A stretch of 40,273 bases of DNA from Rheinheimera oceanensis (GCF_018831085.1 NZ_JAGPNM010000016.1:1-40273), one strand, 5' to 3'. Counted from the first letter of the stretch, positions 16,266-26,095 are shown. The notes: generated by a model from the sequence alone, not told the origin. Numbers and translations: made by a program.

Positions 16266-17731
16266 TACATCATCACCACATCAAATTGTTCCTGTGTGTA
16301 TAAAGGCTCAGTATGGATACTGATTTGCTTACCAATAAACACCTGCACTTCGGCCAGGCTGTGAAACTCGTCGTTGGTTAAAGCGTCTTTTACTGCCGGC
16401 GACACATACACCACAAATTTGTCGGCGGCATAGGCCCGGTTAACCCTGACAATTTCGCGCAACACTTCAAAACACACCGTTTCAACGGTTTTTAAACTGC
16501 CACGGCCCTTACATACATGACACTCTGAACAGAGAATATGTTCCAGACTTTCGCGGGTTCTTTTGCGGGTCATTTCTACCAGGCCCAGCGCTGAGAAGCC
16601 GTGAATGTTGGTTTTGGCTCTGTCCCTTGCCAGCGCCAGCTCTAAACTGTGGAATACCCGGCGTTTGTGCTCAGCGCTTTGCATATCAATAAAGTCGATA
16701 ATAATAATGCCGCCCAGATTACGCAGCCGTAACTGGCGCGCAATAGCCTGGGTGGCTTCGGTATTGGTATTAAAAATGGTTTCTTCTAAATTGCGGTGGC
16801 CAACAAAAGCGCCGGTATTAACATCAATGGTGGTCATGGCTTCGGTTTGGTCGATAATCAGATACCCGCCGCTTTTCAGTGGTACTTTGCGTTCCAGTGC
16901 ACGCTGAATTTCGTTTTCAACATCAAACATATCAAAAATGGGCCGCTCACCGGGGTAATACTCCAGCAATGGCGATAAATGCGGAATAAACTCTTCGCAA
17001 AAAGCCGTCAGTTGCTGAAAGGTTAGTTTGGAATCTACCCGCACCCGTTCCAGCTCAGCGCCGACAAAGTCACGTAAAATACGGTATGTCAGGGTTAAAT
17101 CTTCGTATATCACACCTTCTTTGCGGGTTTTTTGTTTACGTTTAACTATCTTGGCCCACAGCTTCTTCAAAAACCTGGCATCCTGTGCCAGTTCTTCAGC
17201 ACCGGCACCTTCAGCAGCCGTGCGGACAATAAAACCGCCGCTGTCATCCAGATACTGGCTGACAATATCTTTTAAACGCTGGCGCTCACTTTCGCTTTCC
17301 AGCCGCTGCGATACGCCAACATGCGGCGAACCGGGCATAAATACCAGATAACGCGACGGCAGGGTAATATCAGTAGTTAAACGCGCCCCCTTGGTACCCA
17401 GCGGATCTTTTACCACCTGCACCAGTAAGTACTGCCCTTCACGCACCAGCACACGGATATCCTTGCTCACTGCCGGTTTGGCTTCCAGCTCGGCCAGTGT
17501 GTCGTGCTGTACTATGTCGGAGGCATGCAAAAACGCGGCTTTATCCAGGCCAATATCAACAAAGGCTGCCTGCATGCCCGGCAACACCCGGCTGACTTTA
17601 CCCACATACATATTACCAACCAAACCTAATTTGGCCTGGCGCTCTATATGCAGTTCCTGCAGTACGCCGTTTTCTATCAAAGCAACCCGGGTTTCACTGG
17701 GTGTCACATTCAGTAGTAGTTCTGCGCTCAT
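16265..17731 (-). CDS. rng: Ribonuclease G
   Basis: 488 residues from ATG 17731. The longer frame adds five residues upstream, but AGGAG lies 6 bases before this ATG and the family begins with the M(S/T)AELL segment. It is a single-strand endoribonuclease that matures the 16S rRNA 5' end and degrades some mRNAs. The N-terminal S1 domain (~35-125) is interrupted as in RNase E/G. The catalytic aspartates are Asp303 (TIDVNTG) and Asp346 (IIIIDFIDM), and the zinc-link pair Cys404/Cys407 (CHVC) joins protomers. There is no long C-terminal degradosome scaffold, which separates it from RNase E. The start codon overlaps the yhdE stop (ATGA). Confidence 0.96.
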   Translation of the reverse strand: MSAELLLNVTPSETRVALIENGVLQELHIERQAKLGLVGNMYVGKVSRVLPGMQAAFVDIGLDKAAFLHASDIVQHDTLAELEAKPAVSKDIRVLVREGQYLLVQVVKDPLGTKGARLTTDITLPSRYLVFMPGSPHVGVSQRLESESERQRLKDIVSQYLDDSGGFIVRTAAEGAGAEELAQDARFLKKLWAKIVKRKQKTRKEGVIYEDLTLTYRILRDFVGAELERVRVDSKLTFQQLTAFCEEFIPHLSPLLEYYPGERPIFDMFDVENEIQRALERKVPLKSGGYLIIDQTEAMTTIDVNTGAFVGHRNLEETIFNTNTEATQAIARQLRLRNLGGIIIIDFIDMQSAEHKRRVFHSLELALARDRAKTNIHGFSALGLVEMTRKRTRESLEHILCSECHVCKGRGSLKTVETVCFEVLREIVRVNRAYAADKFVVYVSPAVKDALTNDEFHSLAEVQVFIGKQISIHTEPLYTQEQFDVVMM

Positions 17732-18303
17732 ACCGGCTCCTGCCACTGCTGTAATAATTGTTCAGTTTCACATAATGGCAGGCCCACCACTGCGGTATAA
17801 CTGCCATTAATGCGTTGCACAAACCTGGCCGCCAGCCCCTGAATACCATAGCCACCGGCTTTATCGTGCGGCTCGCCACTTTGCCAGTAGCTTTCAATAT
17901 CCTGCTCTGTTAACGGTCTGAAATACACTTCTGTGCACACTAATTGCTGCAACGTGCGCTCACGGCTTACCAGCGCCACAGCTGTCATTACCGTGTGGCT
18001 GCGGCCAGACAATAGCTGCATGGTGCGGTTAAACCCGGCAAAATCAGCTGGCTTACCCAAAATTTCATTATTGGCCACTACTATTGTATCGGCACCCAGT
18101 ACAGGTATGTCGGTGGTTAAACGTGCCAGCCCGGCCTGGGCTTTTTGCCGTGCCAGGCGGGCGACATACAGCTTTGGAGCTTCATTCGGGTAAGGTGTTT
18201 CGTCAATATCGGCTTTAACCAGCTGAAAATCTACACCGAGCTGCGCCAGCAATTCACGCCGGCGTGGAGAAGAAGAGGCTAAGGCAATACGTGGATAACT
18301 CAT
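17728..18303 (-). CDS. yhdE: Maf-family dTTP/UTP pyrophosphatase YhdE
   Basis: 191 residues from ATG 18303; the frame stays open to 18384, but that part overlaps mreD and the family begins with the (L/A)AS(S/G)SPRR loop, here ALASSSPRR. A nucleotide house-cleaning enzyme that hydrolyses dTTP, UTP and modified bases. Family residues seen: the SSPRR phosphate loop at ~10-15, GADTIV with the catalytic-site Asp72, GKP near 83-85 and the QGLAARFV segment near the C-terminus. It lies between mreD and rng exactly as in E. coli. It overlaps mreD by 4 bases at its start and rng by 4 at its end. Confidence 0.94.
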   Translation of the reverse strand: MSYPRIALASSSPRRRELLAQLGVDFQLVKADIDETPYPNEAPKLYVARLARQKAQAGLARLTTDIPVLGADTIVVANNEILGKPADFAGFNRTMQLLSGRSHTVMTAVALVSRERTLQQLVCTEVYFRPLTEQDIESYWQSGEPHDKAGGYGIQGLAARFVQRINGSYTAVVGLPLCETEQLLQQWQEPV

Positions 18304-18782
18304 TGAATTTTCAACTGTCGGCGGTAGCGCCGCAGTAACCAGAACAACCAGGGCCACACCAGCATACCGGTAACAACCGGCCACAGATACTGCGGCATAA
18401 AATATACGCCGGTAAGAAAATGGCTAAGCCAGAATAGCAGTAACTGATACAGCGCCAGCAGCAGCCCCAGCAGTAAAGACTGCTGCACCACTGAAAAATT
18501 ACGGATCTTAAGATGGTGCTGAGCAACAATAAAAATTACCACAGAAAACGCCAGTGCATTAACACCAAGGACAGTGCCTACCAGCACATCAACAATAAAA
18601 CCGCTGAAAAATGCCGTGCCAACACTGATCCGTTGCGGTAAGGCCATGGCCCAGTACATTAGCACCAGCAGTACCCAATCGGGCCGGGCCAGCTTTACCA
18701 ATTGCGGCATAGGCATCACAGTCAGGATCAGCGCAACAAATAACGACAGATAAATAAAGCCAATGCGGCCAGCTTTTCGCAT
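18300..18782 (-). CDS. mreD: Rod-shape protein MreD
   Basis: 160-residue inner-membrane protein with about five hydrophobic helices (for example GFIYLSLFVALILTVMPMP at the N-terminus and LLLGLLLALYQLLLFWLSHF around 105). It is part of the elongasome (MreBCD, RodA, PBP2) that directs lateral wall synthesis. Helix-rich and poorly conserved in sequence; the identification rests mainly on gene order, size and topology. Its ATG shares a base with the mreC stop codon (TGATG). Confidence 0.93.
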   Translation of the reverse strand: MRKAGRIGFIYLSLFVALILTVMPMPQLVKLARPDWVLLVLMYWAMALPQRISVGTAFFSGFIVDVLVGTVLGVNALAFSVVIFIVAQHHLKIRNFSVVQQSLLLGLLLALYQLLLFWLSHFLTGVYFMPQYLWPVVTGMLVWPWLFWLLRRYRRQLKIQ

Positions 18783-19660
18783 CAGGGTTGCTCCTGTGGT
18801 GCAGTGCCAGCCAGGGGTTCTTGTGGCGGCTCGGGGATACGCGGCGTATTGGATAACAATAGTACATGGCGGATGCGGTCAAGCAAGGCATAGGGCTCAG
18901 CATATACCACCATAAAGGGCTGGCTGGCATCCTGGCTTATTTTCGCCACCCTGGCTACCGGATACCCCTCAGGAAAGCGGCCATCCAGGCCGGACGTCAG
19001 TAGCCTGTCGCCTTCGCGGATATCGGTACTGTGTGGCAGGTGCATTACGCGCAGAGCATCCCACTGCCCCAGGCCTTCAACAATAGCCCGCACACCGGTG
19101 CGCTCCGCCCGTACCGCTATGGCATGGGTATTGTCAGAAATCAGCAAAGCACGGCTGCTGGTAGGGCCTACACTGACTATCTGGCCAACAATACCCTGAT
19201 CATCAATCACCGCCTGATGCTCAGTTACGCCATCTTTGGTGCCTTTGTTCAGCACGACCTGATGGCTGAACGGATGACTGTATACTGCCAGCACTTCCGC
19301 CACCAATCGCTTATCTTCAATCACCGCAGAAGATCCCAGCAAAGCGCGCAGTTTTTCATTTTCTTGCTGTAAATAACGTAATAGCTGTAACTGGCCGCTT
19401 TGCTGCAGCAGGGTTTCTTTTAACCGGGCATTTTCGTCCAGCACAGCCTGCTGTGACATAAATTGCTCTGACGCACCGGAAAACAGCTTCTCCGGCAGGC
19501 TGGCAACATAAAACAGCGGGCTTACTGCGGTGGTAAGATAACTGCGAAGCTGGGTTGAACTGTCGGTATAACGGTCGAGAAACATCAGCCCAGCACTACA
19601 CACTACAGCCAGAAAAAGCCGCAGTGGCAGTGACGAGCCCCGACTATAACTTTGATTCAT
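18782..19660 (-). CDS. mreC: Rod-shape protein MreC
   Basis: 292 residues. A short cytoplasmic tail and one membrane helix (~11-28) are followed by a coiled coil (~65-105, ENARLKETLLQQSGQLQLLR region) and the two beta-barrel domains (VLAVYSHPFSHQVVLNKG onward). The protein dimerises in the periplasm and connects MreB filaments to the wall synthases RodA/PBP2. It ends in a Pro/Glu-rich tail of about 20 residues. Third in the gene order mreB-mreC-mreD-yhdE as read backwards; it starts 28 bases after mreB ends. Confidence 0.95.
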   Translation of the reverse strand: MNQSYSRGSSLPLRLFLAVVCSAGLMFLDRYTDSSTQLRSYLTTAVSPLFYVASLPEKLFSGASEQFMSQQAVLDENARLKETLLQQSGQLQLLRYLQQENEKLRALLGSSAVIEDKRLVAEVLAVYSHPFSHQVVLNKGTKDGVTEHQAVIDDQGIVGQIVSVGPTSSRALLISDNTHAIAVRAERTGVRAIVEGLGQWDALRVMHLPHSTDIREGDRLLTSGLDGRFPEGYPVARVAKISQDASQPFMVVYAEPYALLDRIRHVLLLSNTPRIPEPPQEPLAGTAPQEQP

Positions 19661-19688
19661 AACGCTGCCTGCACCGGCGATGGCTCAG

Positions 19689-20732
19689 TTAGTCATAACT
19701 GAACACATCACCACCATGCATATCGATCATCTCCAGTGCCTTACCGCCGCCACGCGCCACGCAGGTTAGCGGATCGTCAGCCACTACTACCGGAATACCG
19801 GTTTCTTCCATCAGTAAACGGTCCAGATCGCGCAGTAAAGCACCACCACCTGTTAGTACCATGCCGCGCTCAGAAATATCTGACGCCAGCTCTGGTGGTG
19901 ACTGCTCCAGCGCAACCATTACTGCACTAACAATACCGGCCAGCGGCTCTTGCAGTGCTTCTAAAATTTCATTGCTGGTCATGGTAAAGCTGCGCGGTAC
20001 ACCCTCGGCCAGGTTACGGCCGCGTACTTCAATTTCCAGTACGTCATCACTGGGGTAAGCTGAACCAATTTCAGTTTTAATGCGCTCGGCAGTGGCTTCG
20101 CCGATCAGAATGCCGTAGTTACGGCGGATATAGTTAACGATGGCATCGTCAAACTTGTCGCCACCAATGCGCACAGAAGACGAATACACCACACCATTTA
20201 ACGAAATAATGGCAACTTCAGTAGTACCACCACCAATATCAACCACCATAGAACCGGTGGCTTCAGATACCGGTAAGCCGGCACCGATAGCGGCAGCCAT
20301 AGGTTCGTCAATTAAATACACTTCACGCGCACCGGCACCCTGGGCCGATTCACGGATCGCCCGGCGTTCTACCTGGGTAGAGCCACAAGGCACGCACACC
20401 AGCACACGTGGGCTGGGGCGCAGAAAACTGTTGCTGTGCGCCTGGCGGATAAAATGCTGCAGCATTTTTTCTGTAACGTAAAAGTCGGCAATAACGCCGT
20501 CTTTCATCGGGCGTATCGCTTTAATATTACCGGGGGTGCGCCCAAGCATACGTTTTGCTGCATGGCCAACCGCCGCAACACTTTTTGGCCCGCCTGCGCG
20601 TTCCTGACGAATGGCAACAACAGAAGGTTCATTCAGTACTATGCCCTGATCTTTAACGTAAATCAGCGTATTGGCAGTACCTAAGTCGATGGATAAATCG
20701 TTTGAAAAGAGGCCACGCAATTTATTAAACAT
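19689..20732 (-). CDS. mreB: Rod-shape determining actin homologue MreB
   Basis: 347 residues, the standard length. Actin-fold ATPase that forms membrane-bound filaments guiding the elongation machinery. The phosphate-1 loop is DLGTANTLIYV (~17), phosphate-2 is VVDIGGGTTEVAII (~163) and the adenosine motif is LTGGGALLRDLDRLL (~293). The N-terminal amphipathic segment MFNKLRGLF fits membrane binding. AAGGAT lies 11 bases before the ATG. It is the first gene of the block and has a leader of about 120 bases preceded by a reasonable sigma70 promoter. Confidence 0.98.
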   Translation of the reverse strand: MFNKLRGLFSNDLSIDLGTANTLIYVKDQGIVLNEPSVVAIRQERAGGPKSVAAVGHAAKRMLGRTPGNIKAIRPMKDGVIADFYVTEKMLQHFIRQAHSNSFLRPSPRVLVCVPCGSTQVERRAIRESAQGAGAREVYLIDEPMAAAIGAGLPVSEATGSMVVDIGGGTTEVAIISLNGVVYSSSVRIGGDKFDDAIVNYIRRNYGILIGEATAERIKTEIGSAYPSDDVLEIEVRGRNLAEGVPRSFTMTSNEILEALQEPLAGIVSAVMVALEQSPPELASDISERGMVLTGGGALLRDLDRLLMEETGIPVVVADDPLTCVARGGGKALEMIDMHGGDVFSYD

Positions 20733-20859
20733 GAAGAAACCGGATCCTTATAAACCTGAGCCGCCAGAAGCAGGTCAGCACTGCACCGCACTAAGGTCGC
20801 AGCAATAGTAAATATAGCGGCGTTTATTCTAAGTAACTCGCCAGCGTGTGAATAGCCTT

Positions 20860-20887
20860 ATCTTACATTTTTGTGCAATTAAACCAA
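20860..20887 (-). promoter_or_regulatory. Candidate sigma70 promoter of mreB
   Basis: On the minus strand TTGGTT and TAAGAT are spaced by 16 bases. They lie in an AT-rich stretch about 130 bases before the mreB ATG and after the mshQ stop. No other start signal of similar quality is seen in this spacer. Confidence 0.4.
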
Positions 20888-20931
20888 GTATTGCCTGCAT
20901 TTATCTGTCAGCAACCACTTACCGGCACTCA

Positions 20932-20948
20932 ACCAGCCTTAGGCTGGT
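20932..20948. terminator. Hairpin after mshQ
   Basis: ACCAGCC-TTA-GGCTGGT, a 7-bp stem starting 3 bases downstream of the mshQ stop codon. No T run follows on the minus strand, so it is at best a weak or factor-dependent terminator of the MSHA operon. Confidence 0.4.
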
Positions 20949-20950
20949 GT

Positions 20951-23900
20951 TCAGGGGAATAGTTCACGCCAGAAAATTTGCCTTGGATTGCCACGAAAAC
21001 GGCCAAACATAAATTCGGCAGTGGGGTTTTCGTCATAGCAATTAGGGTTGGTAGGATCGTCTGGGTTAACTGAACACCCACTTAACTTGCCTGACCAGTT
21101 ATATTGCAGCCAGGCTGGCACAACATATTCCCCTTTAAGAGTTCCAATTGAATTTGGAGCTCGTAGCACAAAACTCTGTTGTGGTGTTTGACCTTGCTGT
21201 AACTTACTGGCGACTGCCACTGCGGTTACTCCGAAGTTGCCAGTGGTTGTAAGATTTGAAGTATTAATTAAGCTGCAACTATCCTGAGTATTAATCATAA
21301 AACGACTACCATTCCAATACTCTGCATTTAGTGATAGTGGCAAATTTTCATCCTCTGGACCATAAGCATTTTTCAGCATCATACGGCCATAACGAATGTC
21401 AGTAACTGCCAGTTGCTTAGCGGTACAATTATTAGCGGCTTTGCAATCTGTATCGGTGCTGACATTGGCATCCTGGTCTGCGATTTGAACACCATCTTTA
21501 TCAAGCGCCTGAACCGCAATTGCCAGTTGCAGATATGGGCCATCCTCTTTCGGAAAGACTTCACGTTTAAACCGTAACGCTGGGGCCAGATAACTAAAAA
21601 CGCCCCGGTCCCATGTTGGGCTGACAGTGCCAGCTAAACGTCCGGTAAGTGGAATACCATTATTGTTATTCTCAGCCTGTAACAACGCAGTGGCACTGGC
21701 AAACGCAGCAGTATAATTTTCTGTTTTTTGGTTCTGTATATTGCGGGCTGTAAGCGTAAAACCAGCAGCAAACGGTTGCTGCATATAACTGAAATTGTCG
21801 CATCCAGGTGTCAATGAACTATTAGACAATTCAAAGTTAGCCGGATAAAACCTTCCAATATAACCAGAACATACCTGCACCGACTGCCCCTGGAAACTCG
21901 CTGTCTTATCAAACTGTACAATCCCAACTTCGCTATAATTAACTCGTGCAGCATTGCTTATTGAGCTACCAGCACTAAAACTCAGATTGTCATCGTACTT
22001 TAACGTGCCGGCAACGCCACCATCAGCGGCAGCAGGCACCCTTAAATCTGGCTGTTGTTGGGCTAAAGACCAGGCAGGTAACCGAGGTGATACCGATGGC
22101 GCACTTAAATCCTGAAGCTGGCACTGATCCCATTGTCCATCGTTGTTAGTATCAATACCGGATTGCCAACTGACTGCTTGCAATGACAGGTTAAAATTGT
22201 CACCCGCAGCACGAAATGCCGGACCTGCTGCAGACGTAGCTCCATTATTACCATTAGCATGGGCGTATAAAGCCAGCGGGCGTACGATAAAAGGCAAACT
22301 AGTATCACTTCTTGCTAAAGAGGCGGTCAGTTCAGATCCATCTGGCGCGGTTACAGGCACATTCATATCGGCTCGCAGAGTGTAACTGCCCGCATCCTGT
22401 GACGTAATAACGAAATAGCCGTTACCCTGATTATCAAACTTCAGAGGCAGGGATCGGGCCGTATTCGCTGTGGTTAAAACTTGTTGATTGTTGCCACTAC
22501 TTATTGTGATCTTATTATCTGCCAACCCGTTAGCAGCTACGGGCAGATTATACCTGAACTGCACATCCAGAGTTTTATCACGCACTGCTGCCTCACAAAC
22601 GCCCGTTGTGCTATTGGCTCTAATCACTCTTAGCCGTTGCTGCTTGCTGTTGTGACCAATGTTAGACGGCTTGCCGGTTATTTGTGTTGGTATAGCCGAT
22701 TTAGCATCATCAGTACTATCACCATCCAGTTGAATGCCAATATCAGTAAATGTCAGTTGGCAACTGCCTTCAACACCATTTCTAAAACAGCGGGTAGAAT
22801 TTTGAGCGGTTGGCGTACTGCCATCTATTTTTACGTCAACGCTACCTGCATTACTACTTCTAAGCGCTAAATCAAACTGTCCACCGCTGCCATTAAATGT
22901 CGGGCCGCTTTGGCTGTAACCAGCTCCACCGACCCAACCTGCAGCCGGTGACATCGTTAACGAAACAGCGCCAGCAAAACGCTCAGAGCAGTCATTGTTA
23001 GCACATGCCAATACTCTGACAGGCTCGGCAGCACAGGTTAAGCCTGTACCGCTGTGAGAAATACGAAAGTGGTTAATTCCCCGTCTGATTGGGTTCATCT
23101 TCACTGCGCATACCTGTACGTTATCTATTTCATGAATATCATTAGAGCCGCCAGTAGATCCCGTAAGCGTAAGCAACAAATCTTGTGGCACTGCCGCTTG
23201 TCCCGCACTTGTTAAAACATCCACCGGCCCGATCAGAGTTACAAAACCATTACCAGTATTACGGGCGATAGTAACCCATGAATGGGCAGGGTTCCGGCTA
23301 TCTATAGTGATCCTGTAACGGTGAGCAGTTGAAGAGTTACCCGTGCGCACAGCAGGGGATAATGAATTAGTGCCGGAGATATATCTATAACCCGTTTGGC
23401 CAACGCCTGATCCCCGCAATGCAATAGCATTCTGACGAAAGCCCGGCCCTCCTAAGCGCCCCTCAGTTGGATTGGAGTAGTTACCAAAAGTATCAAGCCC
23501 AAGCCCGAGCCAACCACCGGCAAACCCAGGGCAATTCGGGCAATCGGTGCCAGAACCTTTCTGTGCATAGCCAAGAGAACCACCAAAAGCACCTGGTTCA
23601 GGGGTTATATTGCCATCTGAAAACACCACGACCATGCCGTCAGCACCATTACCGCCGTAGGCATAAAAATCATACTCTAATGTAACCAGATTACCTTCTG
23701 ACGGAAACAGGCGTTGCAGTGTCGTCGCTGTAGCAGCATTGGCAGTGTTATTCGTAATACGCAGTCTGCCATTTACTATACGAGGATTGCCAAAACTTCC
23801 ACTTTTGTTGGTAACTGCCCAATTGTCACCTAAAATATCTCGTTGAAAATTATCTATAAAGCACTGTTCTGACGACTGCGAACAAAGTGTTGCCGGAGTG

Positions 23901-24919
23901 ATTGCACCATATGTACATTGACCATAAATTGCGCTGTTGCCTTCTCCGACAATTCTTTGCCACGACGTACCAACGGTAACCGAGCCATAAACCGCAGAGT
24001 TTACCAGCTTGGTTTCCTGTAAAGCGTAACCGCTTTCGCCACTGATATTGCCATACACGGTGCTGCCATCGATCAAAACATTAAACCTGGCCTGAATATT
24101 CCCGTTAAACTCAGCACCGTCTCTAATGATCACATTATTTGCGCCGCCAATAATGTTGGCAGTTATATTGCCACCGATAATTTCAACCCGATCTGCGGCG
24201 CACCCTGAACCCAGTTGAGGCGAGGTTTTAATATCACCGGCCAGCATGGTGGTATTGGTCAACACAATGTTATTACACACCGATTCAAGGCCACCACTTA
24301 AGGTACCGCCAGAAATTTGAATACCGCTACTGCCGGAGACACCATTTTGCAAGGTACTGTTTGTCGCTGTGACTTTATTTGAACTGCTTGTCACTCTGCC
24401 CGCTATGCTACTACCGGTTATACTTACGTCACTGTTTGCTGTAACCGTACCCGATACCGTTACATTGGTCAGCACAACGCCATTAGTGGCATTGATGTTG
24501 CCATTTACAGCCCCGCCGTTATGGTTGTATGTCGCATCGGTTTGTACATTGCCATGTACCGTAGAAGACGTGAGCCCAACAGCACCACTGGTAGTTTGTA
24601 CATTGCCCCAAATCACGCTGTTAGCTGCAACCTCTACACTACCATAGGTTGCTTGCAGGTTAACCCTGTTACTATTCCGGCCGAGAGTAACATTAGTACC
24701 CAACTGGAAACCATTCGCAGCTACCAGTGTAATACTGCCGGCAGAAGCACTAATAATATCATTGTTGTTAAGCGTTACCCGGCCATTGCCGTTACAGGTA
24801 TAAGTGGTGCCGCTCACACTCCAACTGGTGCTACAAGGCGGTCTGCTGTTTGCTGCCATAGTGTAAGTTGCAGCCTGAATCGGCAGAGCTATCACTAATA
24901 GCAGCAGTAATAGCTTCAT
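20951..24919 (-). CDS. mshQ: MSHA surface protein MshQ with beta-solenoid and lectin-like domains
   Basis: 1322 residues from ATG 24919, chosen for the GAGG upstream, the 4-base overlap with mshP and the signal peptide it creates (MKLLLLLLVIALPIQAA). Visible regions: ~45-350, repeating ~20-residue units rich in G, N, S, T and V (SGAVGLTSSTVHGNVQT type), as in a beta-solenoid; ~355-620, a single-domain lectin/concanavalin-like segment (FQRDILGDNWAV; YDFYAYGGNGADGMVVVFSD; GFAGGWLGLGLDTFGNYS; IHEIDNVQVCAV); ~700-1322, the MshQ C-terminal DUF6701-type region with many cysteines. Last gene of the MSHA operon. In V. cholerae MshQ is not well characterised. A surface or pilus-tip adhesin is my inference from the domain content. 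Confidence 0.88.
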   Translation of the reverse strand: MKLLLLLLVIALPIQAATYTMAANSRPPCSTSWSVSGTTYTCNGNGRVTLNNNDIISASAGSITLVAANGFQLGTNVTLGRNSNRVNLQATYGSVEVAANSVIWGNVQTTSGAVGLTSSTVHGNVQTDATYNHNGGAVNGNINATNGVVLTNVTVSGTVTANSDVSITGSSIAGRVTSSSNKVTATNSTLQNGVSGSSGIQISGGTLSGGLESVCNNIVLTNTTMLAGDIKTSPQLGSGCAADRVEIIGGNITANIIGGANNVIIRDGAEFNGNIQARFNVLIDGSTVYGNISGESGYALQETKLVNSAVYGSVTVGTSWQRIVGEGNSAIYGQCTYGAITPATLCSQSSEQCFIDNFQRDILGDNWAVTNKSGSFGNPRIVNGRLRITNNTANAATATTLQRLFPSEGNLVTLEYDFYAYGGNGADGMVVVFSDGNITPEPGAFGGSLGYAQKGSGTDCPNCPGFAGGWLGLGLDTFGNYSNPTEGRLGGPGFRQNAIALRGSGVGQTGYRYISGTNSLSPAVRTGNSSTAHRYRITIDSRNPAHSWVTIARNTGNGFVTLIGPVDVLTSAGQAAVPQDLLLTLTGSTGGSNDIHEIDNVQVCAVKMNPIRRGINHFRISHSGTGLTCAAEPVRVLACANNDCSERFAGAVSLTMSPAAGWVGGAGYSQSGPTFNGSGGQFDLALRSSNAGSVDVKIDGSTPTAQNSTRCFRNGVEGSCQLTFTDIGIQLDGDSTDDAKSAIPTQITGKPSNIGHNSKQQRLRVIRANSTTGVCEAAVRDKTLDVQFRYNLPVAANGLADNKITISSGNNQQVLTTANTARSLPLKFDNQGNGYFVITSQDAGSYTLRADMNVPVTAPDGSELTASLARSDTSLPFIVRPLALYAHANGNNGATSAAGPAFRAAGDNFNLSLQAVSWQSGIDTNNDGQWDQCQLQDLSAPSVSPRLPAWSLAQQQPDLRVPAAADGGVAGTLKYDDNLSFSAGSSISNAARVNYSEVGIVQFDKTASFQGQSVQVCSGYIGRFYPANFELSNSSLTPGCDNFSYMQQPFAAGFTLTARNIQNQKTENYTAAFASATALLQAENNNNGIPLTGRLAGTVSPTWDRGVFSYLAPALRFKREVFPKEDGPYLQLAIAVQALDKDGVQIADQDANVSTDTDCKAANNCTAKQLAVTDIRYGRMMLKNAYGPEDENLPLSLNAEYWNGSRFMINTQDSCSLINTSNLTTTGNFGVTAVAVASKLQQGQTPQQSFVLRAPNSIGTLKGEYVVPAWLQYNWSGKLSGCSVNPDDPTNPNCYDENPTAEFMFGRFRGNPRQIFWRELFP

Positions 24920-25314
24920 TTGCGTACCTCTATCTGTACTGTGCGGCTGGTAGTAAACTCGTTTGCTGTGCACTCGCTACGGCTGCTCAGCCAAAACATG
25001 TCTGGGTAGGCATTGCAGTTTACGATAACCCGACAGCCGTTCAGTGCTGTATCGCTAAAATTCACCGGGTTACTGATCCCAGCAGGGCAGGACGTAGCGG
25101 CTGGGGCACCAAGCGGAAACAATTGTGTCAACGCTAACTCCAATCCACTTTGCGCTGCAAAAAATGCTCTGGTGCCCTGCACTTCATATACTACGGTTTC
25201 ACTACTGCTGACTAGCAGGCGCGACAAACCCACTGCCAGCGCCAGCATAACAACAATAACAAAAACGGCGATAACCAGCGCACTGCCGCGCTGCTTTTTA
25301 TAGTTAAGGTACAT
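24916..25314 (-). CDS. mshP: MSHA pilin-like protein MshP
   Basis: 132 residues from ATG 25314; the longer frame begins inside mshO. A short basic leader with KKQRG is followed by a hydrophobic helix (SALVIAVFVIVVMLALAVG) but no Glu at position +5. It therefore resembles the PilX class of minor-pilin-like proteins rather than a classical type IV pilin. The helix is followed by TRAFFAAQSGLELAL, typical of PilX/MshP. Four cysteines lie in the C-terminal half. It overlaps mshO by 11 bases and mshQ by 4. Probably helps initiate pilus assembly. Confidence 0.9.
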   Translation of the reverse strand: MYLNYKKQRGSALVIAVFVIVVMLALAVGLSRLLVSSSETVVYEVQGTRAFFAAQSGLELALTQLFPLGAPAATSCPAGISNPVNFSDTALNGCRVIVNCNAYPDMFWLSSRSECTANEFTTSRTVQIEVRK

Positions 25315-26095
25315 TGGGAATATGCACCTCGTAGTTAAAAAACATATCGGCATTGCCACCATAGCCAAACTGCAAAAAGATATTCACCACCGAGTTGCGG
25401 GTAAGAGTGGGGTTGTCTACTGAAAATACTGGAGGCATAAACACTGGTGCCCCAGAGTTAGAGTTAAATGTAAGTACCAACCCTTCCGCCATTAATACGC
25501 CATTACGATATATTTTGGCATCAGAGCCCATTCGCATAGCACAATATCTCACTTCATCCCCTGCAATATAAAAGCGTTGTTCCGGCGATTGATGTGAAAA
25601 CTGAAAACTATCACTAAAACTGAGTTTAAAATGCGCAGTATCACTATCTATAAGCTCTATCTTGTTTATCACTACGGCTTTACCGGGGCCTTGTCCCGTT
25701 AAGGCAAAGTCTGCGGGTTTAGTAGGATAAACAACCAGTAAAGTGCCACTATCTGCATTGGTTAGTCCAGGGCTGATAACCTCTATGCTAGTATCCTTTT
25801 CTGTATGGGGTAGCTTGGTATAAATACCACTGAATAATATTGGCCGAAATATCAGGCAAGTTCTTGCAAGAGACCCCGTGGACTCTTCAGCAATACTATT
25901 GGGCACGGCATTGCGCAACTCGCGTACCATCCGCTCAGCCACAAAGCGGCTTTGGCCCAGCACCTGCTCACGCTCGGCGGCGTCGCTATACATACGGGCG
26001 CCCAGGCCAATATAGCTGCTAATACCCAGCGCCAGTATCGCCAGCACTACCAGAGTAATCACCAGTTCGACCAATGTGAAGCCACGGCAACGCAT
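25304..26095 (-). CDS. mshO: MSHA minor pilin MshO
   Basis: 263 residues. The prepilin peptidase site is MRCRG|FTLVELVITLVV with Glu at +5 of the mature protein, followed by the long pilin helix (ILALGISSYIGLGARMYSDA). PilW-like minor pilin, larger than the others because of its C-terminal beta domain. Its ATG shares one base with the mshD stop codon. It would sit with MshB/C/D/P in the priming or tip complex. Confidence 0.92.
   Translation of the reverse strand: MRCRGFTLVELVITLVVLAILALGISSYIGLGARMYSDAAEREQVLGQSRFVAERMVRELRNAVPNSIAEESTGSLARTCLIFRPILFSGIYTKLPHTEKDTSIEVISPGLTNADSGTLLVVYPTKPADFALTGQGPGKAVVINKIELIDSDTAHFKLSFSDSFQFSHQSPEQRFYIAGDEVRYCAMRMGSDAKIYRNGVLMAEGLVLTFNSNSGAPVFMPPVFSVDNPTLTRNSVVNIFLQFGYGGNADMFFNYEVHIPNVP

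Noticed and set aside
18304..18384. Longer Maf start at 18384
   Set aside because: The extension overlaps mreD out of frame and precedes the conserved family N-terminus by 27 residues.
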